From NCBI GenBank assembly GCA_001305115.1, contig BCAA01000007.1, forward strand, positions 62,001-126,000: a stretch of 64,000 nucleotides of DNA, given 5' to 3'. Source of the stretch: Clostridia bacterium UC5.1-1E11. GTDB taxonomy: Bacteria; Bacillota; Clostridia; Oscillospirales; Acutalibacteraceae. The translations under genes and the position numbers were made by a program. Of this stretch, positions 27,474 through 35,800 are shown piece after piece; the stretch's first letter is position 1; each line of letters starts with the position of its first letter. The notes beneath the pieces were generated by a model that worked only from the letters and a program-made list of their open reading frames with translations, had not been told where the DNA came from and searched no databases.

Positions 27474-27502
27474 GACCGGGCTGGTATTCCAGCCACCCGG
27501 TC
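27474..27502. promoter_or_regulatory. Hairpin upstream of the SH3/GH24 gene
   Basis: GACCGGG (27474-27480) pairs with CCCGGTC (27496-27502), with GCTGG/CCAGC continuing inside. No T run follows on either strand. The spacer 27123-27829 otherwise contains no gene I can support. Confidence 0.35.
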
Positions 27503-27829
27503 AGCTTCAACAGTAGTATATTATGTATTTCAATTTCTATTTACAATTCTATACTTTATTCTTGTCTCTCATCTCCTTTCTTAGATTTGCCTTTAGTATA
27601 CTGGCGTAATGTGACCGTTTTTTGAAGACACTTTGAAAAGTTCGGAAATTTCACTGAAAAATCCGGTCCATCCACCCGCCATTCCATTGTATGCAGCAAA
27701 AATTTTCGCATGCCTATTTTCTGCATTCCAATCGCTCGCCTTGTCATTCTTTGCCCCACGCTGTAAAATAAAAGAAAAACACCTTGTCCAAATGGGACAT
27801 GGCGTCTGAAAAAGGAGCGAGTCATTACT

Positions 27830-28633
27830 ATGAATAAAAAGATCGGGTTTATTGGCTGTGGCAACATGGGACAAGCGATGATCGGAGGAATTGTACGGTC
27901 CGGATTAGTCTCGCCAGAACAGGTATATGCAGCAGACCCCAGTGAACAGAATTTAACCCATGTGCAGGAGGAATACGGGATTTGCATCACACAGGACAAT
28001 CTGATTCCTGCAAAAAATGTGATATTATCGTACTCTCGGTTAAACCCTATTTATACGCAGATGTAATCGAGGAAATTCGGGATACCGTCAAAGAGGACGT
28101 TGTGATTGTCATGATCGCCGCTGGACAGACGATCGCTGTCAACGAAGCGCGTTTCGGCCGCAATATCAAAATTGTACGCGCCATGCCCAACACGCCCGCT
28201 TTAGTTGGAGAGGGGATGGCGGCGCTATGCGCCAACAGTTTTGTAACGGAAGAGGAAAAAAAGACATTCAGGAAATTTTGAGAGCTTTGGTAAGGCGGAA
28301 TTTGTTGGAGAAAGCATGATGGATGTTGTAGCCGGCGTCAGCGGTTCTTCCCCAGCATACGTCTATATGTTCATTGAAGCATTGGCCGATGGCGCTGTAC
28401 TACAGGGGATGCCACGTCAGCAGGCATATACATTTGCTGCACAGGCAGTCTTAGGTTCTGCGCGTATGGTGTTGGAAACCGGTATGCATCCAGGAGCTCT
28501 AAAGGATATGGTCTGTTCCCCCGGAGGCACAACAATCGAAGCGGTTGCCAGCTTAGAGCAAAACGGTATGCGCGCTGCTGTCATCCAAGCAGTCCATGTC
28601 TGTACAGAAAAGTCGAAGGAGATGAGCAAATAA
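27830..28633 (+). CDS. proC: Pyrroline-5-carboxylate reductase (three indels)
   Basis: Last step of proline synthesis, NADPH-dependent. About 268 residues after correction, the normal length. Seen: NKKIGFIGCGNMGQAMIGGI (nucleotide-binding), VLSVKPYLYADVIEEI, IKIVRAMPNTPALVGEGMAA, then GESMMDVVAGVSGSSPAYVY and KDMVCSPGGTTIEAVASLEQ (ProC signature). Missing bases: one A in the run near 28013-28018 (KKCDIIVLSV restored), one A in the A7 run at 28256-28262, and one T in the T4 run near 28276 (IFESFGKAEF restored). Three indels in 800 bases in a biosynthetic gene point to sequence error. Start ATG 27830 with AAGGAG upstream. Confidence 0.92.
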
Positions 28634-28729
28634 GACGCATAAGCGCGATCCACCCGGGGACACTACTCCCATATGTTTTGTACAGCGCAGATGCGCATGT
28701 GCCTATATTGAACAAAAGGAAGTGTTTCC

Positions 28730-28924
28730 ATGGCAAAAGATATCAAAAAGGAAATTATCGCCGAACTGGATCGTCGCATGGATCTTCTGCGGGAACATCA
28801 GTATGACCAAATTGAGATCACTGGAAATGAGTATTCGGAGTTAAACCAGGCGCTTTCAAAGGTCATTGGTGCCCCTCTTCTGGAGGAGCTGGGCGACATC
28901 AAAGACTTTGTACAGAGCCTTTAA
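28730..28924 (+). CDS. Small hypothetical protein
   Basis: 64 residues, intact. ATG 28730 follows AAAGGAAG with good spacing. Sequence is helical and acidic-amphipathic (KEIIAELDRRMDLLREHQYD, LLEELGDIKDFVQSL); no family recognised. It lies 97 bases after proC and before a terminator, so it may be cotranscribed with it. No membrane segment or cysteine. Confidence 0.6.
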   Translation: MAKDIKKEIIAELDRRMDLLREHQYDQIEITGNEYSELNQALSKVIGAPLLEELGDIKDFVQSL

Positions 28925-28939
28925 ATGTGGAGAAGGAGC

Positions 28940-28978
28940 AGAGGGAACCGGACGTTCTTGTTCTGGTTTCCTCTTTTC
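28940..28978 (+). terminator. Terminator of the proC unit
   Basis: AGAGGGAACCGGA (28940-28952) pairs with TCTGGTTTCCTCT (28962-28974) including two G-T pairs, then TTTTCCTTTT. The following stretch to 29410 has no gene I can support. Confidence 0.8.
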
Positions 28979-29410
28979 CTTTTGAATAGGACGGGCATTG
29001 GAACAAAAATTCCTTTGAAAATATTTTATACGTTAAAATCTCTCGTGTACGATCGTTTCCAACGGTAAAACTGGGCCCTACATTCCTTCTTTCAGCGATT
29101 ATGTCTTCTGAAGCTATAAACGTTTTCCCCCCTCAAAACGCAATCTCCCCATCATCTAGGAACATATTATCTGAGAATAGTCCGCCCCATTCGTTCCTTC
29201 CTCTACAGTGTTTTCCAAATCATGAGGGCGTCCAGAGCACAGGAGAGAGGATTTCTATTTCGTATGTTTTCCGAAGGAGTGAGATATCGAATGATAAGGT
29301 ACATAATATAAGGTGCATCAAAATATATGGCATAAAAGTATGTGATTATGTCCCCGTTCTTTCTGTTCGCATTGGCCCGGCATTATTATAAAAACGTTTT
29401 ACAAAAAAGC

Positions 29411-29439
29411 TTGACTTCCCTAGAAAAATTTACTATACT
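29411..29439 (+). promoter_or_regulatory. SigA promoter of the glycine riboswitch
   Basis: TTGACT (29411-29416), 17-base spacer, TATACT (29434-29439). Transcript start expected near 29446, just before the aptamer. Confidence 0.8.
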
Positions 29440-29468
29440 AAATTTATAAAGTGTATAAAATGGATGAA

Positions 29469-29645
29469 GATACCAGGAGAGATCGCATACTGTATGCGAC
29501 GCCGAAGGGGCTGTGCCGGAAACTCTCAGGCAAAAAGGACTGGTATCCGACAAAACTCCGAAAAGCCGTGTTCCATTGATATAATCGATCGGAAAACGGC
29601 ACCGAAGAGGCAATCCCTTTCATGGGAGAATCTTTCAGGTCATTA
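29469..29645 (+). promoter_or_regulatory. Tandem glycine riboswitch (gcvT motif)
   Basis: Aptamer I spans 29469-29547: P1 GATACCAG/CTGGTATC, the conserved core GCCGAAGGGGC and AACTCTCAGGCAAAAAGGAC. Aptamer II (about 29560-29645) has GGCACCGAAGAGGCAA and GGGAGAATCTTTCAGG, a weaker copy in the usual second position, joined by a short linker. A terminator stem follows at once. In known systems glycine binding stops terminator formation and turns on glycine cleavage genes or an alanine/glycine symporter. Here no such gene follows (see findings). Recognition rests on the core motifs, not on a covariance search. Confidence 0.88.
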
Positions 29646-29647
29646 TG

Positions 29648-29681
29648 AGGGGCGTGCAGAGGATTGCGCGCCCTTTTTTAT
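29648..29681 (+). terminator. Expression-platform terminator of the glycine riboswitch
   Basis: AGGGGCGTGC (29648-29657) pairs with GCGCGCCCTT (29666-29675, two wobbles) and is followed by TTTTTTATT. Its 5' edge is close to the end of aptamer II, as expected for ligand-controlled termination. Confidence 0.75.
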
Positions 29682-29851
29682 TACTTACGAAAGTTACATC
29701 GTGGGGAGATCTTTTTTGCTTGGTTGCATTTTTCTTCCAAAATGGGGCCTTTCCGTTTATTTTCGGAGAGTTCCCACAACGGATCGCCGTTTTACACCTT
29801 CTCATGGTATCTATTCTTAAAAGAGTGTATATAGATCTCTCAATTTCACAC

Positions 29852-29906
29852 AAAGCAATCCCGGCAGTCGTTGGGGAGAATCCCCCGGACTGCGGGATTG
29901 CTTTTA
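29852..29906 (+). terminator. Strong terminator 170 bases after the riboswitch
   Basis: AAAGCAATCCCG (29852-29863) with CAGTC pairs with GACTGCGGGATTGCTTT (888-904), loop closed by GGGGA/TCCCC, followed by TTATTT. The 170 bases between this and the riboswitch terminator contain no ribosome site with a usable frame. Confidence 0.8.
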
Positions 29907-29984
29907 TTTGGATTACCCCAAAGCTTTTTCAGTCTCGTAAGGCTACATATGCCGCGCTAACTTTTGTGCGGCGAAATAAGAGTA

Positions 29985-30032
29985 TCAAAAAACAGGGATG
30001 GCTGTAGAAAAATACAGCCATCCCTGTTTTCT
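29985..30032. terminator. Bidirectional terminator-type hairpin
   Basis: AAAACAGGGATGGCTGTA pairs perfectly with TACAGCCATCCCTGTTTT around GAAAAA (29988-30030). A/T flanks suit both strands. The third terminator-like hairpin within 400 bases. Confidence 0.75.
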
Positions 30033-30033
30033 G

Positions 30034-30782
30034 TACCACTTCTCTAGAAAAAACTACGCTTGCAAATAATAGGTTCAAAAATTGGAAGGAACCGAGAGAA
30101 CCTGTCGCGCTGCTTAGGCGCCAGTGCCCAAAGAGCTGAACTTTCAGGTAAACGATCGATCTTGTCCTGAACACCATACGGACTGCTAAAAATAGAGAAA
30201 AGCACTGTAGAGCTGCAACTCCACAGCGGCCGAAACTTGAAGTATACTTTCCAAGCATACTTCAAGCTGATTGAAGAATACAGCGTTACGCCATCTCGGT
30301 CAAAACGAGGTAACCCCCTATGACAATGCTCGCGCTAAAAATTTTTCTCTATCCTTAAAACGGAGTGCATTTACCGCTCGAAGATTCCTACCTTTAAAGA
30401 CGCCAGCTGGTTCTTTGATGGCTACATATTCTTTTACAACCATCAGCGTACCCATACTAAAACAGAACGGATACCGCTGGAACTGCGGTGGCGTCCGTTC
30501 GTAACTCGATTTTATTTCCTACAATCATACTTCTTTTTATGCTGTCCTGACAAACTGAATCGGTTCACAAAAAGGTCCCCTCTATTTGTCTTATTAGGCT
30601 GGTACTTTCTCAGTCCTTCTATTTAAGAATCTGAACCGTTTCCAACTCACCGAGTTCTTCTTCTCAATTAATCATTAAAACAAACAAAAATTATCGCTAA
30701 TTTTGATATATTCCACAACATGAACGATTATTCGTAGCTGAGTACAAATCATTCGAATATCCTTTTTTCGAGGAGGAATATT
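30034..30782. other. 750-base stretch without a supported gene
   Basis: No frame with start and ribosome site is convincing. On the minus strand two short stretches look protein-like: about 30053-30160 (DKIDRLPESSALWALAPKQR) and about 30325-30460 (VVKEYVAIKEPAGVFKGRNL), in different frames. Hairpins: CTTGAAGTAT/ATACTTCAAG at 30235-30266, and GAACGGA/TCCGTTC with inner CCGC/GCGG at 30466-30500, followed by ATTTTATTT. It may be a decayed gene on the minus strand or a structured leader; I cannot decide. Confidence 0.3.
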
Positions 30783-31227
30783 ATGTCAATTTTAACACAC
30801 TTTGAAAACGCTCTCCATGATACTTGTAACGATCATTCTGAACAAACACAACACTATGCTACTAACATCGTACCAACTTTCTCGCATACATTTTCAAAAA
30901 TCAGAAAAGGAGAACGATCCTTAAGTACGGAGATATTCCTTCGGCCTGCCTTCTTTTTTGATTGGAACATAAAAGTTGGCAGGGAGGGTATCAGCAATCG
31001 TGGTTCAATACATTCCCTTTAAAGAAACGCTCTTTTCTCCCTACATAGGGTGTTATCAGTCCTTTGGAATTATCGCTTTACAAATTATCGACCTTGAATG
31101 GGAGCAAGTCAACTTTATTTCTGACGTCTCCCCCTGTCTATCTTTTGTAACGGCACTTGCACAGCGCTGCACAAGGTGTCAGTTAGACCCGATTCATTTA
31201 TTCGACGTCGTCTTAGATGCTATCTGA
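30783..31227 (+). CDS. DUF6514 family protein (frameshifted)
   Basis: About 147 residues. ATG 30783 has CGAGGAGG 8 bases upstream. The C-terminal half carries the family core: QSFGIIALQIID, FISDVSPCLSFVTALAQRCT and QLDPIHLFDVVLDAI. The N-terminal half is in another frame; removing one A near 30968-30971 (AACATAAAAG) joins it as WNIKLAGRVSAIVVQYIPFK. DUF6514 proteins are small, common in Oscillospiraceae, and of unknown function. It is not in a visible operon. Confidence 0.65.
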
Positions 31228-31369
31228 GAGAAGAACCTTTTTACAAAAGCCCACTGTTTCGGTGCTTTTGCGGTACATCCATTCAATCAAATGTATCGTG
31301 CTTCCCTATCAGAATGGCTGGGAGACTCCCATGTTCCATTGGCGAGTGGTTATCCGGCAAACTATAAGA

Positions 31370-31900
31370 TTAGATGTAGGCATCTGCCATTACACGGCGC
31401 TCTAAATAACGGCGGAATAAACCGTATCCTTCCTGAGCGATTTTTTGGGGATAGGACATAAGGACCAGACTATGCCCGGTATTCCCTCTGTGATAAGGGG
31501 GATGGACATGAAGATAGGGGTTTTCTACAAAACCACTCCGCTCGTAAAATTCTTTTCTACGGCAGGAAATGGCATCCACTGGCGGATCTATTTCTAAGAT
31601 CATTGTTTTTCCTTGCCGTCCCAAAAGCTCCAATGCTTTACGTCCATACTGTTTATTGCGCATTTCGGGTAAAATGCAGAAATGCTCTATATAAATAAAG
31701 TCCTCTGTCTTCCAGAATAAAAGCAACCCGACGAAGAGTCCCTCATCGTAAATCAGATCAAAATGATACTCGTCATCTTGTATGATGTTTATCTGTGAAT
31801 GGATCTCCCTCTGTTCGTGAAATGGAAAACTGATGCGGTATACCTGTAATGCTTCTTCGAACATTTTGTGTCCAATATCGGTTACACGTTCCAATCTCAT
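31370..31900 (-). CDS. GNAT-family N-acetyltransferase
   Basis: 176 residues, intact, ATG 31900 with AAGGAG 8 bases upstream. Seen: N-terminal MRLERVTDIGHKMFEEALQV, beta strands with YHFDLIYDEGLFVGLLLFW, the acetyl-CoA region IYIEHFCILPEMRNKQYGRK (R/Q-x-x-G-x-G/A-like, here R-N-K-Q-Y-G-R), and EFYERSGFVENPYLH, the usual Y-x-x-x-GF motif. Substrate unknown. Stands alone. Confidence 0.85.
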   Translation of the reverse strand: MRLERVTDIGHKMFEEALQVYRISFPFHEQREIHSQINIIQDDEYHFDLIYDEGLFVGLLLFWKTEDFIYIEHFCILPEMRNKQYGRKALELLGRQGKTMILEIDPPVDAISCRRKEFYERSGFVENPYLHVHPPYHRGNTGHSLVLMSYPQKIAQEGYGLFRRYLERRVMADAYI

Positions 31901-32035
31901 TTCGCCACTCCTTTTCTCCTAACCTTTTTCTGGGATGATTATGACTATACCACGTACAAAAGATGGTTACAAGATATGTGAGAGCGACGAAGGACTTTAA
32001 AATGGCCGATTTTTCTGGAAAACGTAAATCATCAA

Positions 32036-32760
32036 ACCAAAACCACTCGTAAACGAGTGGTTTACTCAGACCCCAGAGGGGTCAGCACTTGCTGACCTCT
32101 GGAAAGGGCACAGAGGGTTTACCATCGCATCACTACTACAGGCAGCCGCTTACAGCGGCTGTTTTCTTTTGCTTTACTTTCTCTTGCTGCCCGTGAACAG
32201 GTCCATGTACTCCTTAAGGGAAATCTGGCCGCTTGCGAGATCTTCCACCAACTGGTTTTGGATATACTCTTGAACTATTTTTGCATTCTTTCCTACCGTA
32301 TCCACGACATATCCCCTGTACCAGAAGTTCCTACTCCCATATTTATACTTCCGATTTGCGTGCCTATCGAAGATCATCAGCGCTCTTTTGCTCTCGAGCG
32401 GCCCCACGAACTGCGCTATACCCATGTACGGCGGAATACTCACTAGAAGATGAATGTGATCCGGGCATGCCCCGCCCTCGATAATCTCGACTTTCATCTC
32501 CTTACACAGTTTTTTGATGATCTCGATAATGTCTCTGCACACTGCCTTATCGATCTCTTTCCTGCGATATTTCGGCACAAACACCAAATGATACTCACTC
32601 CGATCGCTAGAGCGCGCCGTGTGTTTTCTTTTCATTTTTCACTTGTGTAAAACCTCCTTGCTCTTTTGCGATGCGGTTGTCAAGCCAGCTCGATTGCAGC
32701 ATGAAGGTTTTTATTTGCCAAGGCTTTTTAATTTGCCCCTGGTAGAACCAGGGGTTTTCT
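32036..32760 (-). mobile_element. Complete IS200/IS605-family element, IS200 group (tnpA only)
   Basis: One transposase gene of the Y1 HUH type with subterminal hairpins on both sides and no tnpB. Right end: ACCACTCG/CGAGTGGT (about 32041-32062) and a second stem CCAGAGG/CCTCTGG (32075-32096). Left end: CCCCTGG/CCAGGGG (32736-32754). Such elements move as single strands and make no target duplication, so the borders are set from the hairpins and are approximate. A CAGCCGCT/AGCGGCTG hairpin with TTTTCTTTT (32143-32170, plus strand) lies inside and may block transcription into tnpA antisense. Confidence 0.8.
32174..32635 (-). CDS. tnpA: IS200-type transposase TnpA
   Basis: 153 residues, full length for Y1 transposases. 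HUH motif is HIHLLVSIPP (about residues 59-68), the catalytic Tyr is in KIVQEYIQNQL (about residue 125), and YHLVFVPKYRRKEI and WYRGYVVDTVG are typical family blocks. Frame intact, so the element may be active. ATG 32635 follows only a weak ribosome site, as usual in IS200, where translation is damped. Confidence 0.93.
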   Translation of the reverse strand: MKRKHTARSSDRSEYHLVFVPKYRRKEIDKAVCRDIIEIIKKLCKEMKVEIIEGGACPDHIHLLVSIPPYMGIAQFVGPLESKRALMIFDRHANRKYKYGSRNFWYRGYVVDTVGKNAKIVQEYIQNQLVEDLASGQISLKEYMDLFTGSKRK

Positions 32761-32773
32761 TAAACCTAAAGAC

Positions 32774-32817
32774 AAAAAAGGTGGACAGCTCCCATTTGGA
32801 AGCTGTCCACCTTTTTT
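32774..32817. terminator. Strong terminator of the beta-galactosidase gene
   Basis: A perfect 17-bp stem, AAAAAAGGTGGACAGCT with AGCTGTCCACCTTTTTT, around a 10-base loop. It lies 37 bases beyond the stop of the GH2 gene and is symmetrical enough to work in both directions. Confidence 0.9.
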
Positions 32818-32853
32818 CTCCACTACAGCGGCCTTTTAAAAGCTACTGCTTAT

Positions 32854-35800
32854 TTAAGCAATCGTTACAGTACAATGCTTCTGCGCATTCTGGCCCGGCA
32901 GCGTCGTATATACACCTGTACTCTGCCCTGGTGTACCAATGGCATAAACCCTATAATAGTAGTCATTGCCAACCTTTGCGACAAACTGTGTCTTGAGTAC
33001 ACTGCCGTTGCCCACTGTAAAGTTTGGAACCACACTGCTGTTTACAACCTTCATCTTAAAGCAATATGCCTGACCATGCTTTAATACGAAATTGACTGTC
33101 GTGTCACTGATTACATATGCTTCCTGCGTAGAAATCGCTTGGGCTGCAGAAACGACGCCAGAAGTCCCATATGTGTTGTCCGCTATCGTTGTGCGGTTAC
33201 TATTCCCTTTGTTGGTATTCGGCTTTGGACCCGGTGCAGGATTCTCCACCTTCTCAAGTCCATTGACTGCATCCTTTAGTCCATAGAATGCGGTTGCCAA
33301 TACTTGGCCATCTGCATCCATATCGTCTGCCGCAGCCTTCGCAATATTCAAAGCTGCCTTAAAGGCTGCCACACTGCGATCCGTATAACCATCCAAATCG
33401 ATCTGCTCCACCTCTTGGATATATGCGTTCAACTCGTCTCTGCTGGGAATTTTTCGCAGAGCGGCCATTGCCTTCACCAAAGCTTCGGTTGCTGTATCGA
33501 CTTCTTCCTGACTTGCATCTCGGCCGATGTCCAATGCCGCTCTCCATGCATCCTGGAAATCTTTCTGGCCATCCGGCAGATACTTTCCTTCTTGGATTTC
33601 GTCTGCTACGGTCTGCGCCTTTTCAAGCGCTGCATCCAACGCGGAGCGATCTGCCGTGGGCTCCAAATGTTCAAATGCGTTCAAAAGATCATCATATGCA
33701 CTTGTGATATCCCCTGCAAGCGCCTCATCATCTGCCAGGACTTCTTCTGCCCGATCAAGCGCCTCTTGAAATGCATCCCATCCCGTACTGGTGTAGTGGT
33801 CCTCTTCCAGGTTTTTCAGGATCTCATACAGGTTTTCCAACCCGCTCTTATCACCAGGCTTAAACTCCAGATAGTGTAACGCGTCCAGAAGCTTGGACCA
33901 CGCGCGGTCAATATCGTTCTGGGAAGCAGCTGGATCATTCAACACGTCTTCTGCGGTCCTGTACGCCTCCATGAAGGCATCCTTCACACTGCTGATCAGT
34001 CCGTCAACGGTTCCATCCTCCACATAAATCGTGGCATAATCGTAAATCTGACGTAAAATGGATTTGTCTATCAACTCAAATACGAAGTCCATTTGCACAG
34101 CATGGTCTTCCATTTCTACTAAGTGCGTGTAGGTATTGCCTTCGATGAGCTTTGGTTCTTTTCCATCAACGGTTACGGAACGGAATGCACGGCCATCGAT
34201 CCGCGGTTCAAAGGTCAACTCTACCGCTGTTCCGCTTTCAAGGTCTTCCGCTACATATTTGCCGACCAGATCCGCCAGATTCTGTGGCTCTCCATTTACT
34301 TTCAAGGTGACATCCTTGGAGTTATAGGTGACCGTCAATGACTGCTCGCCGCCCTTAACCGTTTCACCTGTGACCGTAACGTCAAATTCTGGCATCAAGA
34401 AAGTATAGGTTCCGGCAACTTGGCCAGCCGCCACCTCTACGCCAGCATCGGTCAAATCAGCACTCTTGAGTACCTTTAAGCTGTCTTCCTGGATGGTATA
34501 GCCCGGTTTCGGCTCCACTGTGACGGTCATACCTTCATCGGTCCTAGCGGGCTTTACAAGGATATTTGGATTCTGGGAAGAAACAAAATACGCGCCTGCA
34601 CTTGCGCCACCCTCGGACTGGAATTGAATGGTATATACTTCCTGCTTGGCTATATTACCATTTTCAGGAGTGATCATTACGCGTGCTGTTCCGTTAACAT
34701 CGGTGGCGTGGACCACGGTAACCGATGCATTTTCGCCAGCTGTGGCGAGAATTTCCGGCAAGCCTTCTCCGCTCTCCAAATGAACAACCGCTGTTTTCTC
34801 ATCGTCAAACGTGACCGGCGTTCCACCACACTGGATGGAAACATCCGTCACTCGATCGCTCATAATATCCGGCATATAATAGAATTCCAATTCGTACAGA
34901 CTTACCTGCTTGCCCGCAGCCGGAGTAAACACAACGCGGATTGCCGAGGTTTTCACCGGTTCAAACTGCACGGACACGGTTGGGTTTTCTTCGGTCGGAA
35001 CGGGATACTCTTCATCCAATAGGACTACATCCGTCCAATTGTCGTCAATATTGATAGGGTTGGTGTTGTTCCAGTTCTGTGTGTTTCCGACATGCTCAAT
35101 ATCACCAGTTCCAAAGAATCTGGACGCATCAAACATACCGCCGTTTCCGGAATAGTACTGAACTTTGTATCCTTCTGGCAAAGCGCTGCCATCTGGGATA
35201 GCAAAATCAAGGACCGCCTTGCTGATCGTTTGAAGTTTACCTGTTTTATCTCCTTCGCCAAAGCCAACAGTGATTGCATAGAAATCCTTCCGCATGCTGC
35301 TGGTGCTGCTGGTCCAGATCTCACCATGGTCTTCTCCGCGTTTTCCATCGACCACGCGGGTGACATACATCCCCTTTGTGCTGGCATGCGCACGGACAAC
35401 CGGCCATTGATCCGTCATCTGCGTCTGATTAAAGGCATCCGGATTCAAAGCCAAATTCTTTTGGATTTCGGTTGTGTTATCCACCGAACCTTCCTCTACT
35501 AAGCGAACGTTCGCCAGGGTCTCTGTGGTTCCCACCATGCCGGCGACTGGAACAATATCCCCCACTTCGCCATCAAAGCTTACATGGTCCAGAGTCCATT
35601 CTACATTTCTCCGGGCAACATCCCCGTTGCTATAATATACCAGAATTTTCTCTGGAAGATTCGGCACCTTGCCAATCGTTGTGACAGAGCTGACACTTTC
35701 CACACCCACAACACCGCTGACCGTCACGGTTGCAACAATACGGTGGTTGTCGTCCGCTGCAATTGTACCATATACCTTAAATGTACCAAGTCCATCCAAA

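Noticed and set aside
27556-27999. Minus-strand frame of 147 codons overlapping proC
   Set aside because: It is the antisense shadow of proC and has no ribosome site.
29645-30007. Plus-strand frame right after the glycine riboswitch as its target gene
   Set aside because: It starts inside the terminator stem, has no ribosome site, crosses a second terminator and reads as random hydrophobic sequence.
30076-30175. Possible third glycine-type aptamer (TTTCAGGTAAAC)
   Set aside because: The P1 and P3 pairings and the CCGAAGG core are missing; the likeness is limited to a short 3' motif.
30466-30500. Possible T-box antiterminator with a TGGAAC loop
   Set aside because: Only about nine of ten core bases fit, no stem I elements or specifier are seen, and no aminoacyl-tRNA or amino acid gene follows.
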